Source of the DNA: Candidatus Brocadia sp. WS118
GTDB lineage: Bacteria; Planctomycetota; Brocadiia; Brocadiales; Brocadiaceae
Assembly (NCBI GenBank): GCA_007618135.1
Contig: PHFX01000007.1
Coordinates: 36,135-100,134, forward strand
DNA length: 64,000 bases
Direction of reading: 5' to 3'
This document shows positions 26,243 through 35,661 of this stretch, one piece after another. The notes beneath the pieces were generated by a model. It saw only the letters and a program-made list of their open reading frames with translations, did no database searches and had not been told where the DNA came from. Position numbers and translations under genes: made by a program. Position 1 is the stretch's first letter. The number at the start of each line of letters is the position of its first letter.

Positions 26243-27400
26243 TCAACGAACGGCACGCACATAGCCGCCGTTGCTGCAGACTTCGCCGTTGCTGCAATCA
26301 CCGTCGCTGAAATAGACAACCCAGGCACTCGAAACTCTTGAAAGGTCAGATGTCCAAATCCAGCGTTGTTTATTGTCAAATAGAGGACCAATAAACAATT
26401 CATGATTCATTTGCGTAGGTTTGAGCAAAGTTATGGCTTCCTTTAATGTTGGTAGACGCCAATCGCTGTAGCCAGCAAAACCTTCTTGATTGAGTTGCCT
26501 TATATAATTATGTGCTTCATCATAGGTCATGGGCTTCTGTGAGCCAGACTTCTGCCACATTAGGCCAGTGGTTTTGTCGCAAATCACGTTACCGTCTTTT
26601 TGTGCTTCGAATTCATTCTCCGTGTAATTCTTTGGTTTTAGGTTTCTATCTAACAGAAACCTTCGAGCCTCTTCGGAAGTAAGATATGCGCCCGATTTTT
26701 CTGATAAGGGAGATAACTGGCTTTGCAGTCGAACAACCTCGGATTCGAGTTTTCTGACTTTTTCTTCATTTTTCCCGCCTTCTTTTTGTGCTTCTTTAGC
26801 TAACTCTTCCTTTTTCTCCTCAAGTGTTTCTATTGTAGCAATTATCCCATCTCGATAGTTCCCCCATCTTTTCTGCAAATCTTCAGAAATGGTGAGTTTT
26901 GCAAAATAATCTGCAAAACGCAAACGCTTTTCATGGTCGTCTGCCAAAGCATACGTAATAAAATCACCTAAATATTTCATTTCAGCTTGACGACGCTCAG
27001 CCTCAGCCTTTGCATTTTGTAAATTAAGTTCCGCTTGTTCTTTTCTTTCCTGCATTTTAAGCTGTCTCTTTTGGAATGAATAATTAATATATGCACCAAG
27101 ACCACTTCCAAAAAAAGCCGTAATTAAAACTGTTATAATTTCCTTCCACACCTTAAACCGTTCAAGCCTCAGCGTCTCAAATTCAAGAGAAGCTGTTGCA
27201 GTTGCTATGCTTTTATTTGCTTCGACCTGGCTCTGGTCTGCCTCGGCTTTGGCGTCCTGGAATGTGAGTGAAAAATGAAGACATGCAACAAGAATGCTTG
27301 CAAACAAGAATGTAGGTGTGCTTGCAACAATTTTACCCAACACGTTAAGTCGTTTAATTTTTAGCTGTACAGTTTCAAGGAAAACAGGTTCATTTACCAT
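26243..27400 (-). CDS. Membrane-anchored coiled-coil protein with C-terminal DUF1566 (Lcl) domain
   Basis: 385 residues. Two hydrophobic segments (about 22-44 and 87-108) flank a short helical region; a long charged coiled coil (about 110-235) follows. The C-terminal part (about 275-385) is a DUF1566/Lcl domain with VICDKTTGLMWQK, GYSDWRLPTLKEA, WIWTSDLS and the ending NGGYVRAVR. This domain has a C-type-lectin-like fold and often binds proteins or sugars. It starts 5 bases after the stop of the small gene upstream. The topology suggests a coiled-coil stalk that presents the domain; which side of the membrane is uncertain. No reverse transcriptase lies nearby, so there is no sign of a diversity-generating system. 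Confidence 0.8.
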   Translation of the reverse strand: MVNEPVFLETVQLKIKRLNVLGKIVASTPTFLFASILVACLHFSLTFQDAKAEADQSQVEANKSIATATASLEFETLRLERFKVWKEIITVLITAFFGSGLGAYINYSFQKRQLKMQERKEQAELNLQNAKAEAERRQAEMKYLGDFITYALADDHEKRLRFADYFAKLTISEDLQKRWGNYRDGIIATIETLEEKKEELAKEAQKEGGKNEEKVRKLESEVVRLQSQLSPLSEKSGAYLTSEEARRFLLDRNLKPKNYTENEFEAQKDGNVICDKTTGLMWQKSGSQKPMTYDEAHNYIRQLNQEGFAGYSDWRLPTLKEAITLLKPTQMNHELFIGPLFDNKQRWIWTSDLSRVSSAWVVYFSDGDCSNGEVCSNGGYVRAVR

Positions 27401-27404
27401 GGTG

Positions 27405-27617
27405 TTATTCCTTTATAACGGTTTCAAGCGATATCCCTTTTTCTTTCCCCTTCATAGATTCTCTTAATTCTTCTTCAACCTCCGGTCTCAATTCAAGTCC
27501 ATAGTCTGGGTCTATAACCTCTAATACCGTGTCCTTGATAAGTTTCTTAAGCTCTCTAACGGTCATATCGCTTACCTTTTTATCTATTGTTTTTTTGTTT
27601 AATGCTTTTGTAGCCAT
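27405..27617 (-). CDS. Small charged protein, antitoxin-like
   Basis: 70 residues: a basic N-terminus, then KKVSDMTVRELKKLIKDTVLE, an acidic VIDPDYGLELRPEVEEELRES and a basic tail. The pattern (a short strand-helix followed by an acidic helix) resembles small antitoxin-type proteins that usually precede RelE-like toxins, but here the next gene is the DUF1566 protein, 5 bases downstream. Whether it regulates that gene is unknown. The leader upstream has a conserved-looking secondary structure. Confidence 0.6.
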   Translation of the reverse strand: MATKALNKKTIDKKVSDMTVRELKKLIKDTVLEVIDPDYGLELRPEVEEELRESMKGKEKGISLETVIKE

Positions 27618-27634
27618 AAACTCACCCTCTTAAT

Positions 27635-27730
27635 AAAATAAAAAGGCTAACTACAGAACGTCACGGCTCCCGCAGCTAGCCCTTATACTCGAATATTGCA
27701 ATCCGATTATCATTCTGCAACTTCCGTGAC
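27635..27730 (-). promoter_or_regulatory. Structured leader with possible attenuator
   Basis: On the minus strand, GTCACGG (27724-27730) can pair with CCGTGAC (27660-27666), enclosing a smaller TTGCA/TGCAA hairpin (27696-27720). The 3' arm of this long stem lies inside the loop of a second stem, GGCTAGCTGC/CTACTTAGCC-type (27672-27681 with 27645-27654, two mismatches), which is followed by TTTTTATTTTATT. The two folds compete, as in an attenuator or riboswitch. I do not recognise a known class. Confidence 0.45.
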
Positions 27731-27926
27731 TCAATTACAGCTTATTTTCAGATCATACTACCATTTAGACTTTTGTTGTCAAGTGAATCTATTAGTAAGG
27801 ACTCCCCTATCCCCTGAAATCTAAAGGAATGCCAAAACCCCTCGTAGGAATGGGGGGTTGTTACAAACTTGCAAAAGTGGGGAATAGAGAAAGAAAGATT
27901 TTATACGGTAATACTAGAACCCCTTT

Positions 27927-28781
27927 TTAGTTCAGGGGAATTATGCGTGCCCCTTCTGGAATTGTGAGGGTGAAAAGCTTTGGGTCGAGTACGCCGTTTA
28001 CGGCAATATCAGAAAACGTTATGCTCAGGGTGGTGTCATATGCCGGCCAGCGAACGTCAATCTTTTGTGGTATCCGGCATTCATTTTGAGTTATGTAATT
28101 GGTAAATACCGCCTGTAACCGAACCGAACCGTCCGGATTAAACAGTTCACAACGAACAACCTCTGCATTAACCCTGTCAATCAAAAGATTTCCCTTCAGA
28201 GTTACATCTTCCTTATCCACTTCAAGCATATGGATCAGCCAATAGGCAGGCCAGGTTTCCAGGGTAGGGCTTTTTCCCTGCAAAATTTCCCGGTAATTGA
28301 ACAAACTTGCCATATCGGCAGGAAAGATGCTGATGCCAAGCGCTTCAATTCTGTGAAAGGTATTGGATGCACCGGTGTACGCAAGGTTTTCCGGGGGGAT
28401 GTACAGCCAGAACCTGTCGCCATCGGAAGACATATCGAACAGCGTTGTGGCAAACTTGGCGCCTATCGCCCGCAAGCTCCCGGGGCTTTGATATACGATC
28501 AACCCAGTACAACGGATAGGACCCTTGACATCCGGTGTTGTAAGAGCCAAGTCTGCCTTCGCACGAAACCCGGTGAGCCTGGAATTCCTGGTAATCAGGG
28601 TATCTCTGATCTGTTGCAACGACAGATTTTGTCTTTCCCCCTGGATATTTGCCAGGATGGCCGAAGTATCCTCCCAAACTGGTTTTTGTAGAACTGCAGG
28701 TTTAAAAGTTGCACAACCGGACACGAGCATCAGCAATAAAGCGAAACTTTTTACTACGGATGTTTTTATTTTATTATGCAT
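27927..28781 (-). CDS. Outer-membrane-type lipoprotein, DUF4292/LolB-like
   Basis: 284 residues with a lipoprotein signal ending in LVSGC (Cys about 23). The body is a run of amphipathic beta strands with short motifs such as FRAKADLAL, GLIVYQSPGSLRAIG, DGDRFWLYIPPENLAYTG and, near the end, PQKIDVRWP and DPKLFTLTIPEGA. This is the half-barrel pattern of LolA/LolB and DUF4292 proteins, which bind lipid acyl chains. It starts 18 bases after the polyferredoxin gene stop, with AAAGG 7 bases before the ATG. A role in lipoprotein sorting is possible by fold; the link to the redox gene is unexplained. Confidence 0.75.
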   Translation of the reverse strand: MHNKIKTSVVKSFALLLMLVSGCATFKPAVLQKPVWEDTSAILANIQGERQNLSLQQIRDTLITRNSRLTGFRAKADLALTTPDVKGPIRCTGLIVYQSPGSLRAIGAKFATTLFDMSSDGDRFWLYIPPENLAYTGASNTFHRIEALGISIFPADMASLFNYREILQGKSPTLETWPAYWLIHMLEVDKEDVTLKGNLLIDRVNAEVVRCELFNPDGSVRLQAVFTNYITQNECRIPQKIDVRWPAYDTTLSITFSDIAVNGVLDPKLFTLTIPEGARIIPLN

Positions 28782-28799
28782 GATCGGCCTTTTGTTTCC

Positions 28800-30128
28800 T
28801 TATTCCATCTCAAACTGGCCAGCCTTGTGCATATACTTTGGATTATCAAGTTCCGATACCCTCAGGATATATTCGGCATCTGATATCCTGGTATACCAGT
28901 GTCCTGTGGCGCGTGCTGCATTTGTTACGGCAACGTACAAACCAACGAGCATAATGGCATACAGTCCATAATGAATTTTTTTGCGGTCTCCAACGAGTTT
29001 CATATCAAGCGCTCCATTTACGGGGCATGCGTTGACACAGTCGTAGCATGCCACACATTCATGAGTCAGAACGTGTTTCTTCTTTTCAACGAGGATGTGC
29101 ATGGCACAAGCCTTCGTGCATTTCCCGCAATCGATGCATTTCCCCGTATCGCGGGTAATTCTCATAGGACTTGCGTATCCAATAATACCCAACAAAGCGC
29201 CATAGGGGCAGAAGAAACGGCACCAGTAATTTTTGTTAATCAGGGATATGATGAAAATGGTCAGGATGACAGATAAGGCCATACCGGACATGTTCATGAA
29301 AAATTTGAGCATTTTAATGTCTGCAACACGAACAAAAGGTGCCCGCGTGTATAAGACCTCCAGTTGTGCAATGGGCATTTTGATGATAATAACCTGGATG
29401 AAAAAGGCAAGGATTGAAAATTTCCATGCCCTTGCAAGTATGTCATTAACTTTATCCGGCCAGATTTTTCCGGGGATTGCAAATGGCAACACCATCGCCA
29501 GGATATAGGCGGGGGTCAGATGTCTGAACAGGGGAGATTTAAAGGACTCCATCGTTATGACCTCCAGGATCAGCAGGACGATGATGGGGGTGAAGACAAG
29601 GCTCAAACCCGCGGTGAATCTGGTTGGAACGTTTCGAATTACGTACGAAACCCGTTGAGGGAGTTTTTTCAGAAACCAGTCACCAAAACGCCACTCCCAT
29701 TCAGAGACGGTTCCAATAGGGCAAATCCACCCGCAGAATCCCCGCTTGAAAAATAAGGCGGTAAGGAGCAATGTCCCAAAGATAACGAAACCGGCCGGAT
29801 GGATGGGATTAATCTTGCCTGTTCCAAAAAAATATTTCGTACCCATCAGTGCGCTGATGGGCAGGAAGGATTCAACCCCGGGCGGCCGCGGCAGATAAAA
29901 TCCCTTACCACCCGCCTCACAGTATTTGACAAAGGTATAGAACTGCCAGCCAATGACAAGTACGACAATAAAAAAAGCTATTTGTACACACCAACGCAGT
30001 TTTTGAGAATTAAACCCTTTTCGGGGTTTTTTGCCTGGTTTTCTGGTTTCCGTCCGTTTATTTTTAACATAAACTTCCTGAACGGAAGCAGAAGATGAAC
30101 TCTGTCTTATTTCTTTCAATTGACGCAT
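28800..30128 (-). CDS. NapH/NosR-type membrane polyferredoxin
   Basis: 442 residues. A basic cytoplasmic N-terminus is followed by about six membrane segments. Two membrane-proximal Cys motifs, CGWICPIG (about 145) and CRFFCPYGALLG (about 310), are those of NapH, NosR and RdxA proteins. The C-terminal region holds two [4Fe-4S] sites: CIDCGKCTKACAMHI and CVACYDCVNACPVNG. Proteins of this group move electrons from quinol to periplasmic oxidoreductases. No periplasmic partner lies in the window; the lipoprotein gene downstream shares its operon. The ATG at 30128 directly follows GGAG, so the true start may be slightly downstream. Confidence 0.88.
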   Translation of the reverse strand: MRQLKEIRQSSSSASVQEVYVKNKRTETRKPGKKPRKGFNSQKLRWCVQIAFFIVVLVIGWQFYTFVKYCEAGGKGFYLPRPPGVESFLPISALMGTKYFFGTGKINPIHPAGFVIFGTLLLTALFFKRGFCGWICPIGTVSEWEWRFGDWFLKKLPQRVSYVIRNVPTRFTAGLSLVFTPIIVLLILEVITMESFKSPLFRHLTPAYILAMVLPFAIPGKIWPDKVNDILARAWKFSILAFFIQVIIIKMPIAQLEVLYTRAPFVRVADIKMLKFFMNMSGMALSVILTIFIISLINKNYWCRFFCPYGALLGIIGYASPMRITRDTGKCIDCGKCTKACAMHILVEKKKHVLTHECVACYDCVNACPVNGALDMKLVGDRKKIHYGLYAIMLVGLYVAVTNAARATGHWYTRISDAEYILRVSELDNPKYMHKAGQFEME

Positions 30129-30360
30129 CTCCGTGTTTTATCCTTGTTATTTTTCATCCAAATCCTCTTGTTATTTCCGCAAAATATCATTTACCTTATG
30201 AACAAATAGGGTTGGGCTTTATAGCTATTGCTAAAACACTTGATTCAATGTTGTCTAAAGTTTAGAATGCTGCATAGTTAACAATATCTGTTCTCATAAT
30301 AAAACATTATAATAATCGAAATCAGCCTTTGTATGCAAGGAATTTTGGCAGAGGTATTTT

Positions 30361-31260
30361 ATGCAAACAGACAAAAAACCCTTTAAATCCGGATATGTTG
30401 CTATCGCTGGTAGACCGAACGTGGGGAAGTCGACCCTGATCAACGATTTTATGGGTTGTAAATTATCCATCGTTACTCCGAAACCTCAGACAACCCGGAA
30501 GAAAATTATGGGGGTATTAACCAAAGAAGACTATCAGATCGTCTTTTACGACACCCCGGGTATTATGAATCCGGAATATGAATTACAGGAATACATGGTA
30601 AAAAGCGCCTACGATGCCATAGAAGATGCAGACGTGATCTTGTTCATGGCGGAGCCATTTAAACCACCTGCTACCTTGGACAAGAAAATATTTGAAAGGT
30701 TATCACACTTCAACATACCCGTGATTTTAGCCATTAACAAGGTAGATCTGGTAGAAAAGGACAGCCTGATACCAATCATTTCTGCGTATGACAAGCAGTT
30801 CAAATTTGCCGAGATTGTGCCGGTTTCTGTATTAAAGGGAACCAACCTCGACCTGATGCTTTCTCTTATTGTGAAGTATCTGCCCGAAGGAGAACCTTTT
30901 TATCCGGAAGATTACATGACCGATTACAACGAACGATTCCTTGCCTCCGAAATCATCCGTGAAAAGGTCTTTGCATTTTACGGGGAGGAAATCCCGTATT
31001 CCACCACGGTTGAAATCGAAGAGTTTAAAGAACGGGAGGCTGGCAAGGATTTTATTAAAGCCATCATCTATGTAGAACGCGACTCACAAAAGGGCATCAT
31101 TATTGGTGAAAACGGGAAGGCCATCAAGCGGGTTGGAGTCATCGCCAGGGAAGAGATCGAGAAACAAATTGGCCGGAAGGTATTTCTCGAACTCCGGGTC
31201 AAGGTGATGGAAAAATGGCGGAAAGATAAAAGCAAACTCCATAAGCTGGGATACAAATAA
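30361..31260 (+). CDS. era: GTPase Era
   Basis: 299 residues, the normal Era length. The GTPase domain has GRPNVGKSTLIN (G1), TRKKIMGV-type switch, DTPGI (G3), NKVDL (G4) and SVLKG (G5). The C-terminal KH domain contains VERDSQKGIIIGENGKAIKRVG, which binds the 3' end of 16S rRNA. Era helps the small ribosomal subunit mature. It is divergent from the polyferredoxin gene, with a 230-base AT-rich gap holding no gene. Confidence 0.96.
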   Translation: MQTDKKPFKSGYVAIAGRPNVGKSTLINDFMGCKLSIVTPKPQTTRKKIMGVLTKEDYQIVFYDTPGIMNPEYELQEYMVKSAYDAIEDADVILFMAEPFKPPATLDKKIFERLSHFNIPVILAINKVDLVEKDSLIPIISAYDKQFKFAEIVPVSVLKGTNLDLMLSLIVKYLPEGEPFYPEDYMTDYNERFLASEIIREKVFAFYGEEIPYSTTVEIEEFKEREAGKDFIKAIIYVERDSQKGIIIGENGKAIKRVGVIAREEIEKQIGRKVFLELRVKVMEKWRKDKSKLHKLGYK

Positions 31261-31408
31261 CGAAGTTCAAAGGAATTTATTTTTTGTACCTTCACCAAAA
31301 AAATTGCAGCATAAAGGAATTATTAAAAAAATTGGTTTTTCAGTTTTAAGGAAAAAGGGTTGATAAAAACTTGAGGTCACAGATTGTGATTTCAAATGGA
31401 GGAGAGGA

Positions 31409-31954
31409 ATGACGGGTATTATTCCATTGGAGATAATTGAGCGGCGCATTCTTTTGATTCGAGGGCATAAAGTGATGATAGATGCTGATTTGGCAGATAT
31501 TTATGGGGTAACTACAAAGCGGCTTAATGAACAGGTAAAACGGAACCGAGATCGTTTCCCGGAAGATTTTATATTGCAACTGACTGAAAAAGAAAAAGCG
31601 GAGGTGGTCGCAAATTGCGACCACCTTAAAAAGCTTAAATATTCTCCTGCCCTGCCAAATGTATTTACAGAACATGGGGCAATTATGATCGCTACTATTT
31701 TAAATAGTCCTGTTGCTGTACAGGCAAGCATCCAAGTCGTTAGGGTATTTGTGAAATTGCGCGAGATGTTGGCAACGCATAAAGACCTTGCCCGTAAGCT
31801 GAACGAGATGGAAAAGAAATATGATGCACAATTCAAGGTTGTCTTTGACGCTATCCGTCAACTCATGACATCACCTGAAATAAAACACAAGCGTATTGGA
31901 TTTATTCAGGAAAAAGAGCCTGGGAATAAAAATGCCCGATTATTTGGAAAATAA
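31409..31954 (+). CDS. ORF6N domain protein
   Basis: 181 residues. The N-terminal ORF6N/KilA-N-like DNA-binding domain is clear: LIRGHKVMIDADLADIYGV, TKRLNEQVKRNRDRFPEDFILQL and later FTEHGAIMIATILNSPVAVQASI. The C-terminal part is a coiled helix (LARKLNEMEKKYDAQFKVVFDAIRQL). Such proteins are common in phages and mobile islands and are taken to regulate DNA functions. It marks the left edge of the accessory island; a vsr fragment follows directly. Confidence 0.88.
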   Translation: MTGIIPLEIIERRILLIRGHKVMIDADLADIYGVTTKRLNEQVKRNRDRFPEDFILQLTEKEKAEVVANCDHLKKLKYSPALPNVFTEHGAIMIATILNSPVAVQASIQVVRVFVKLREMLATHKDLARKLNEMEKKYDAQFKVVFDAIRQLMTSPEIKHKRIGFIQEKEPGNKNARLFGK

Positions 31955-31961
31955 AATCCGT

Positions 31962-32110
31962 GGCAGATGTTCACAACAAGAAAACCAGGAGTTATAATAT
32001 GTCCATGAGCAGGAGCAAGGACACAAAACCGGAAATCATCGTCAGAAAATTTCTCTCTGGGGAATGGATTCAGAAATAAACTCCACGATAAAATGATGCC
32101 GGGCAAGCCG
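31962..32110 (+). pseudogene. Fragment of a vsr-like endonuclease gene
   Basis: About 150 bases match the first half of the vsr-like gene at 32748 at roughly 80 percent, with the same HNKKTRSYNMSM and DTKPEI segments. A one-base shift appears after KFLSG and the homology stops near PGKPD. It has no usable start-to-stop frame. With the second copy it forms a direct repeat on either side of hicBA. Confidence 0.8.
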
Positions 32111-32178
32111 GATATCAGAAACACTTGTATTAAAGAAGTGTTTCTTTAGACGAGATGAAAAAAAGAAAGGCAGGTAAA

Positions 32179-32388
32179 ATGAAAAGGGAATTTACCGTAA
32201 TCATAGAGCAGGATGAAGAGGGCTATTTTATTGCTGAAGTCCCTGAGATAAAAGGTTGTCATACGCAGGCAAAATCTCTTGATGAATTAATGGAAAGGAT
32301 TAAAGAGGCGATTCAGCTTTGTCTGGAGGTGTATGGAGAGGAATATCCCAAAACACATTTAATCGGTGTTCAGAAGGTTTCGTTATGA
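32179..32388 (+). CDS. hicB: HicB-family antitoxin
   Basis: 69 residues from the ATG at 32179 (AGGCAGG upstream; the frame is open to 32155). MKREFTVIIEQDEEGYFIAEVPE and GCHTQAKSLDELMERIKEAIQL are the HicB RNase-H-like fold. The short form lacks a separate DNA-binding domain, so the protein may bind DNA through other parts or not at all. It overlaps hicA by 4 bases (ATGA). HicB neutralises the HicA mRNA interferase. Confidence 0.9.
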   Translation: MKREFTVIIEQDEEGYFIAEVPEIKGCHTQAKSLDELMERIKEAIQLCLEVYGEEYPKTHLIGVQKVSL

Positions 32389-32615
32389 CCAGATTGCCTG
32401 CGTTAACCGGTAAAGAAGTTGTCTCATTATTGATTAAGTCTGGCTTTATTAAGGAGAGGCAAAGAGGGAGTCACGTATTTCTGAAGCACCCCGATGGAAG
32501 GACAACGGTAGTATCTGTTCATGCTGGTGAAACAATTGGTCCCGGTCTTTTGTCAAAGATTTTAAGAGATGTGGAAATGACAAAGGAAGATTTCCTAAGA
32601 ATCCTTAAGGATTAG
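32385..32615 (+). CDS. hicA: HicA-family mRNA interferase toxin
   Basis: 76 residues. The dsRNA-binding-like fold has ALTGKEVVSLLIKSGF, the catalytic His in RQRGSHVFLKHPDG, and VSVHAGETIGPGLLSKILRD. The toxin cleaves mRNA when free of HicB. It looks intact. The order antitoxin then toxin is the reverse of the E. coli hicAB order but common elsewhere. Confidence 0.93.
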   Translation: MTRLPALTGKEVVSLLIKSGFIKERQRGSHVFLKHPDGRTTVVSVHAGETIGPGLLSKILRDVEMTKEDFLRILKD

Positions 32616-32747
32616 AGTTCTGGCGCCGTCAAAAGATAAAGATGCGTAGTCGTGAAATTACCCTTATTAAATGGGTGTGAATAGAGTTATAAAAACCATG
32701 TATAAAAAATTTGTTTGAAAGATTTTTAAAGTAAGAAATATGAACTC

Positions 32748-33059
32748 ATGGCAGACGTTCACAACAAGAAAACCAGAAGTTATAATATGTCCATGATCAG
32801 GAGTAAGGATACAAAGCCTGAAATCATGGTCAGAAAATTCCTGTTTGGCAATGGTTTTCGGTATAAACTCTATGATAAAACATTACCTGGCAAACCAGAC
32901 CTTGTCTTCCCGAAATACAAGACAGTTGTATTTATCCACGGTTGTTTCTGGCATGGTCATGAGGGCTGTAAATATTTCGTAGTACCCAAAACACGGACAA
33001 AATGGTGGCTGAATAAAATCAACCGGAATAAGCAGCTTGATACAGAAAACATGAATTAA
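32748..33059 (+). CDS. Very-short-patch-repair (Vsr)-like endonuclease, C-terminally truncated
   Basis: 103 residues against about 135-150 for Vsr. Present are NMSMIRSKDTKPEIMVRKFL, LPGKPDLVFPKYKTVVFIHGCFWHGHEGC with the catalytic Asp and the zinc-binding His/Cys residues, and KTRTKWWLNKINRN. The final segment with the second zinc Cys and last strand is missing; the frame ends early in DTENMN. Vsr nicks T:G mismatches that come from 5-methylcytosine, so it usually sits with a cytosine methyltransferase; none is here. It may be inactive. The NUDIX-helicase fusion starts 50 bases downstream. Confidence 0.85.
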   Translation: MADVHNKKTRSYNMSMIRSKDTKPEIMVRKFLFGNGFRYKLYDKTLPGKPDLVFPKYKTVVFIHGCFWHGHEGCKYFVVPKTRTKWWLNKINRNKQLDTENMN

Positions 33060-33109
33060 AAAAGTTGTAAGGCGGAATTGGAGATTTTAACATTCATTGA
33101 AAGGTGATC

Positions 33110-35467
33110 GTGAAGCAATTATATGTTGCCTGCGCTATCATAGAAAGAAATGGGAAAGTGCTTGCCGCACAACGCAGCTCCGTCATGAGCCTACCACTCA
33201 AATGGGAATTTCCAGGCGGAAAGATCAAAGATGGTGAACAACCAGAGGAATGTCTGAAACGTGAATTACTTGAAGAACTCGGAATTGAAATAGCCATAGG
33301 AAAGCCTCTCTCCCCCATAACCCACCAATATTCGACCTGTATTGTTACCCTCTATCCATTTATTTGTAAAATCACAACAGATGAAATTAAACTGCATGAA
33401 CACAAAGCTATTGCTTGGCTCCATCATGATAAGCTTCATGAGCTTGATTGGGCCGAGGCAGACCTGCCCTTGCTCGAAAATTACAAAAAAGTATTCATGA
33501 GGGGAGCTTATTATTCGGACACAATAGCCAATTTTCTTAGAACATCATCCGAGGAGATTATTGGTAAGCTAACAATAAGTAGCTACTCCGTCGAGCAGCC
33601 GCAGGCCCACGCATGGCGTGAAGAAATTAGCATGTTGCGCGAGACACTGGGATTATATGAGGGGAAGATATATTTTGAGTATTCTATCCCACGAATGGGA
33701 CGGCGTATTGATGTTGTACTATTAGTAGGTTCTGTGATCTTTGTTCTTGAATTTAAGATTGGCGAAAAAGAGTTTTCTTCACATTTCATTGATCAGGTTT
33801 ATGATTATGCCTTAGATCTAAAGAACTTTCATGAATCAAGCCATTCGCAATGTATCGCTCCAATTCTTATTGCTACCGAAGCAAGTGCCGTAGATGCTGT
33901 CATTGCACAGACGCCGCAAAATGACAAACTACTACTTCCGATCAAGACCAATGGTGAAAACCTTAAGTCTGTGATAGATACTGTACTCGGCTTTACTATT
34001 GGAGAAAAGATAGACACCTCACAATGGGAACAAGGGAGGTATTGTCCCACACCAACAATTATCGAGGCAGCAATGGCACTTTACAATAACCACTCCGTTG
34101 CTGATATATCACGAAGTGATGCAAGTGCGATCAACTTAGGTTATACTTCTGATACCATCTCTGAAATTATACGAAATTCGCGCGAGAAATCATGTAAGTC
34201 AATCTGCTTTGTGACAGGGGTGCCTGGTGCCGGGAAAACCCTGGTCGGGCTCAACATCGCAACAAAGCATATTAACAAAGAAGACAACCTCTATAGCGTG
34301 TTCCTATCCGGGAATGGACCTCTTGTTGCTATTCTTCGAGAGGCCCTTGCTCGTGATAAAGTGAGTCGCGAGAAGGAAAGGGGTAGGAGAATAAAGAAGG
34401 GTGAAGCAATGAGCGATGTTAAGATGTTCATTCAAAATGTCCATCATTTTAGAGATGACTGCCTCCGGAACCTAAGTCCTCCGATAGAACATGTTGCGCT
34501 GTTTGACGAGGCTCAACGAGCATGGAACTTGGAACAGACGTCTGCATTTATGCGCAGAAAGAAGAACACACCTGGTTTTGATCGATCGGAGCCGGAGTTT
34601 CTTATATCATGTTTGGATCGTCATCCCGATTGGGCTGTTGTCGTTTGTCTTGTTGGTGGAGGACAAGAAATCAATACCGGTGAAGCGGGAATTGGCGAAT
34701 GGATTGATTCACTCATTCGGTCTTTTCCTGATTGGCATGTGTATATCTCATCCCGACTTACCGATAGTGAGTATGCAGTGGGAAATGCGTTGGAAAAATT
34801 AAAGCCGAGGAAAAATGTCGTATATAAAGACGCATTACACCTTGCGGTGTCTATGCGCTCATTTCGTACCGAGAACGTCTCACTCTTAATCAAGCAGATT
34901 ATAGACCTTGAGGTCAGTGCGGCTAGAAATACACATTATACTGTTAATGCAAAATATCCTATCATCCTTACCCGAGATTTGAATAAGGCGAAGCAATGGT
35001 TGCGAGAAATGGCACGTGGAACTGAGCGATATGGTATCGTTGTTTCATCTCAGGCAGAGCGGCTAAAGCCACATGCAATTGATGTAAGATCCCTGATGGA
35101 CCCTATTAAGTGGTTTCTCGATGGCAAGAATGATGTTCGTTCATCGTATTATCTCGAAGATGTCGCAACGGAATTTCATGTGCAAGGATTAGAACTTGAT
35201 TGGGCCTGTGTGACATGGGATGCGGATTTTCGATACTCACAAAAAGGCTGGGAACATTGGTCATTTAAAGGAAGTCGTTGGCAACGCATAAATAAACCCG
35301 AAAGGCAGATATATCAAAAGAATGCTTACCGCGTCCTGCTTACCAGAGCACGCCAAGGTATGGCAATAGTTGTCCCCAATGGAGATTCCAAAGATCCTAC
35401 TCGAGACCCTGCATTTTATGACGCAACGTATAATTATTTACGGGAAATCGGTTTTACAGTGATATAA
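33110..35467 (+). CDS. NUDIX - PD-(D/E)XK nuclease - DUF2075 helicase fusion
   Basis: 785 residues from the GTG at 33110 (AAAGG 6 bases upstream). Residues 1-130 are a MutT-like NUDIX hydrolase: [29 protein letters not shown] fits the GX5EX7REUXEEXGU box. Residues about 150-300 look like a restriction-type nuclease, with RRIDVVLL and VLEFKIG as D and ExK residues. Residues about 355-785 are a DUF2075/Schlafen-group-3-type helicase: Walker A GVPGAGKT, Walker [12 protein letters not shown], and the end motif [20 protein letters not shown]2075 with a nuclease domain is known in defence islands; the NUDIX front end is unusual. It lies beside vsr remnants and toxin-antitoxin genes. A defence role is inferred from context. 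Confidence 0.85.
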   Translation: MKQLYVACAIIERNGKVLAAQRSSVMSLPLKWEFPGGKIKDGEQPEECLKRELLEELGIEIAIGKPLSPITHQYSTCIVTLYPFICKITTDEIKLHEHKAIAWLHHDKLHELDWAEADLPLLENYKKVFMRGAYYSDTIANFLRTSSEEIIGKLTISSYSVEQPQAHAWREEISMLRETLGLYEGKIYFEYSIPRMGRRIDVVLLVGSVIFVLEFKIGEKEFSSHFIDQVYDYALDLKNFHESSHSQCIAPILIATEASAVDAVIAQTPQNDKLLLPIKTNGENLKSVIDTVLGFTIGEKIDTSQWEQGRYCPTPTIIEAAMALYNNHSVADISRSDASAINLGYTSDTISEIIRNSREKSCKSICFVTGVPGAGKTLVGLNIATKHINKEDNLYSVFLSGNGPLVAILREALARDKVSREKERGRRIKKGEAMSDVKMFIQNVHHFRDDCLRNLSPPIEHVALFDEAQRAWNLEQTSAFMRRKKNTPGFDRSEPEFLISCLDRHPDWAVVVCLVGGGQEINTGEAGIGEWIDSLIRSFPDWHVYISSRLTDSEYAVGNALEKLKPRKNVVYKDALHLAVSMRSFRTENVSLLIKQIIDLEVSAARNTHYTVNAKYPIILTRDLNKAKQWLREMARGTERYGIVVSSQAERLKPHAIDVRSLMDPIKWFLDGKNDVRSSYYLEDVATEFHVQGLELDWACVTWDADFRYSQKGWEHWSFKGSRWQRINKPERQIYQKNAYRVLLTRARQGMAIVVPNGDSKDPTRDPAFYDATYNYLREIGFTVI

Positions 35468-35661
35468 AATATATTAAGATTCAGTAACAGAGATAGGGGT
35501 TACAGTAAAGTAGTTTTTGATCTACGATTGTGTGATCCCGATATAGTATTAAAGCTTGCAAACGAAATCTTATTACTGCTGTATGAAGGCTTTATACTAA
35601 GAACGGATTAAAGGGATTGGGTCTTTCAAAGTGACATATTATATCCGAAGGGAAATAAATA

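Noticed and set aside
26243..27400. DUF1566 protein as the variable protein of a diversity-generating retroelement
   Set aside because: No reverse transcriptase, template repeat or accessory gene is visible nearby.
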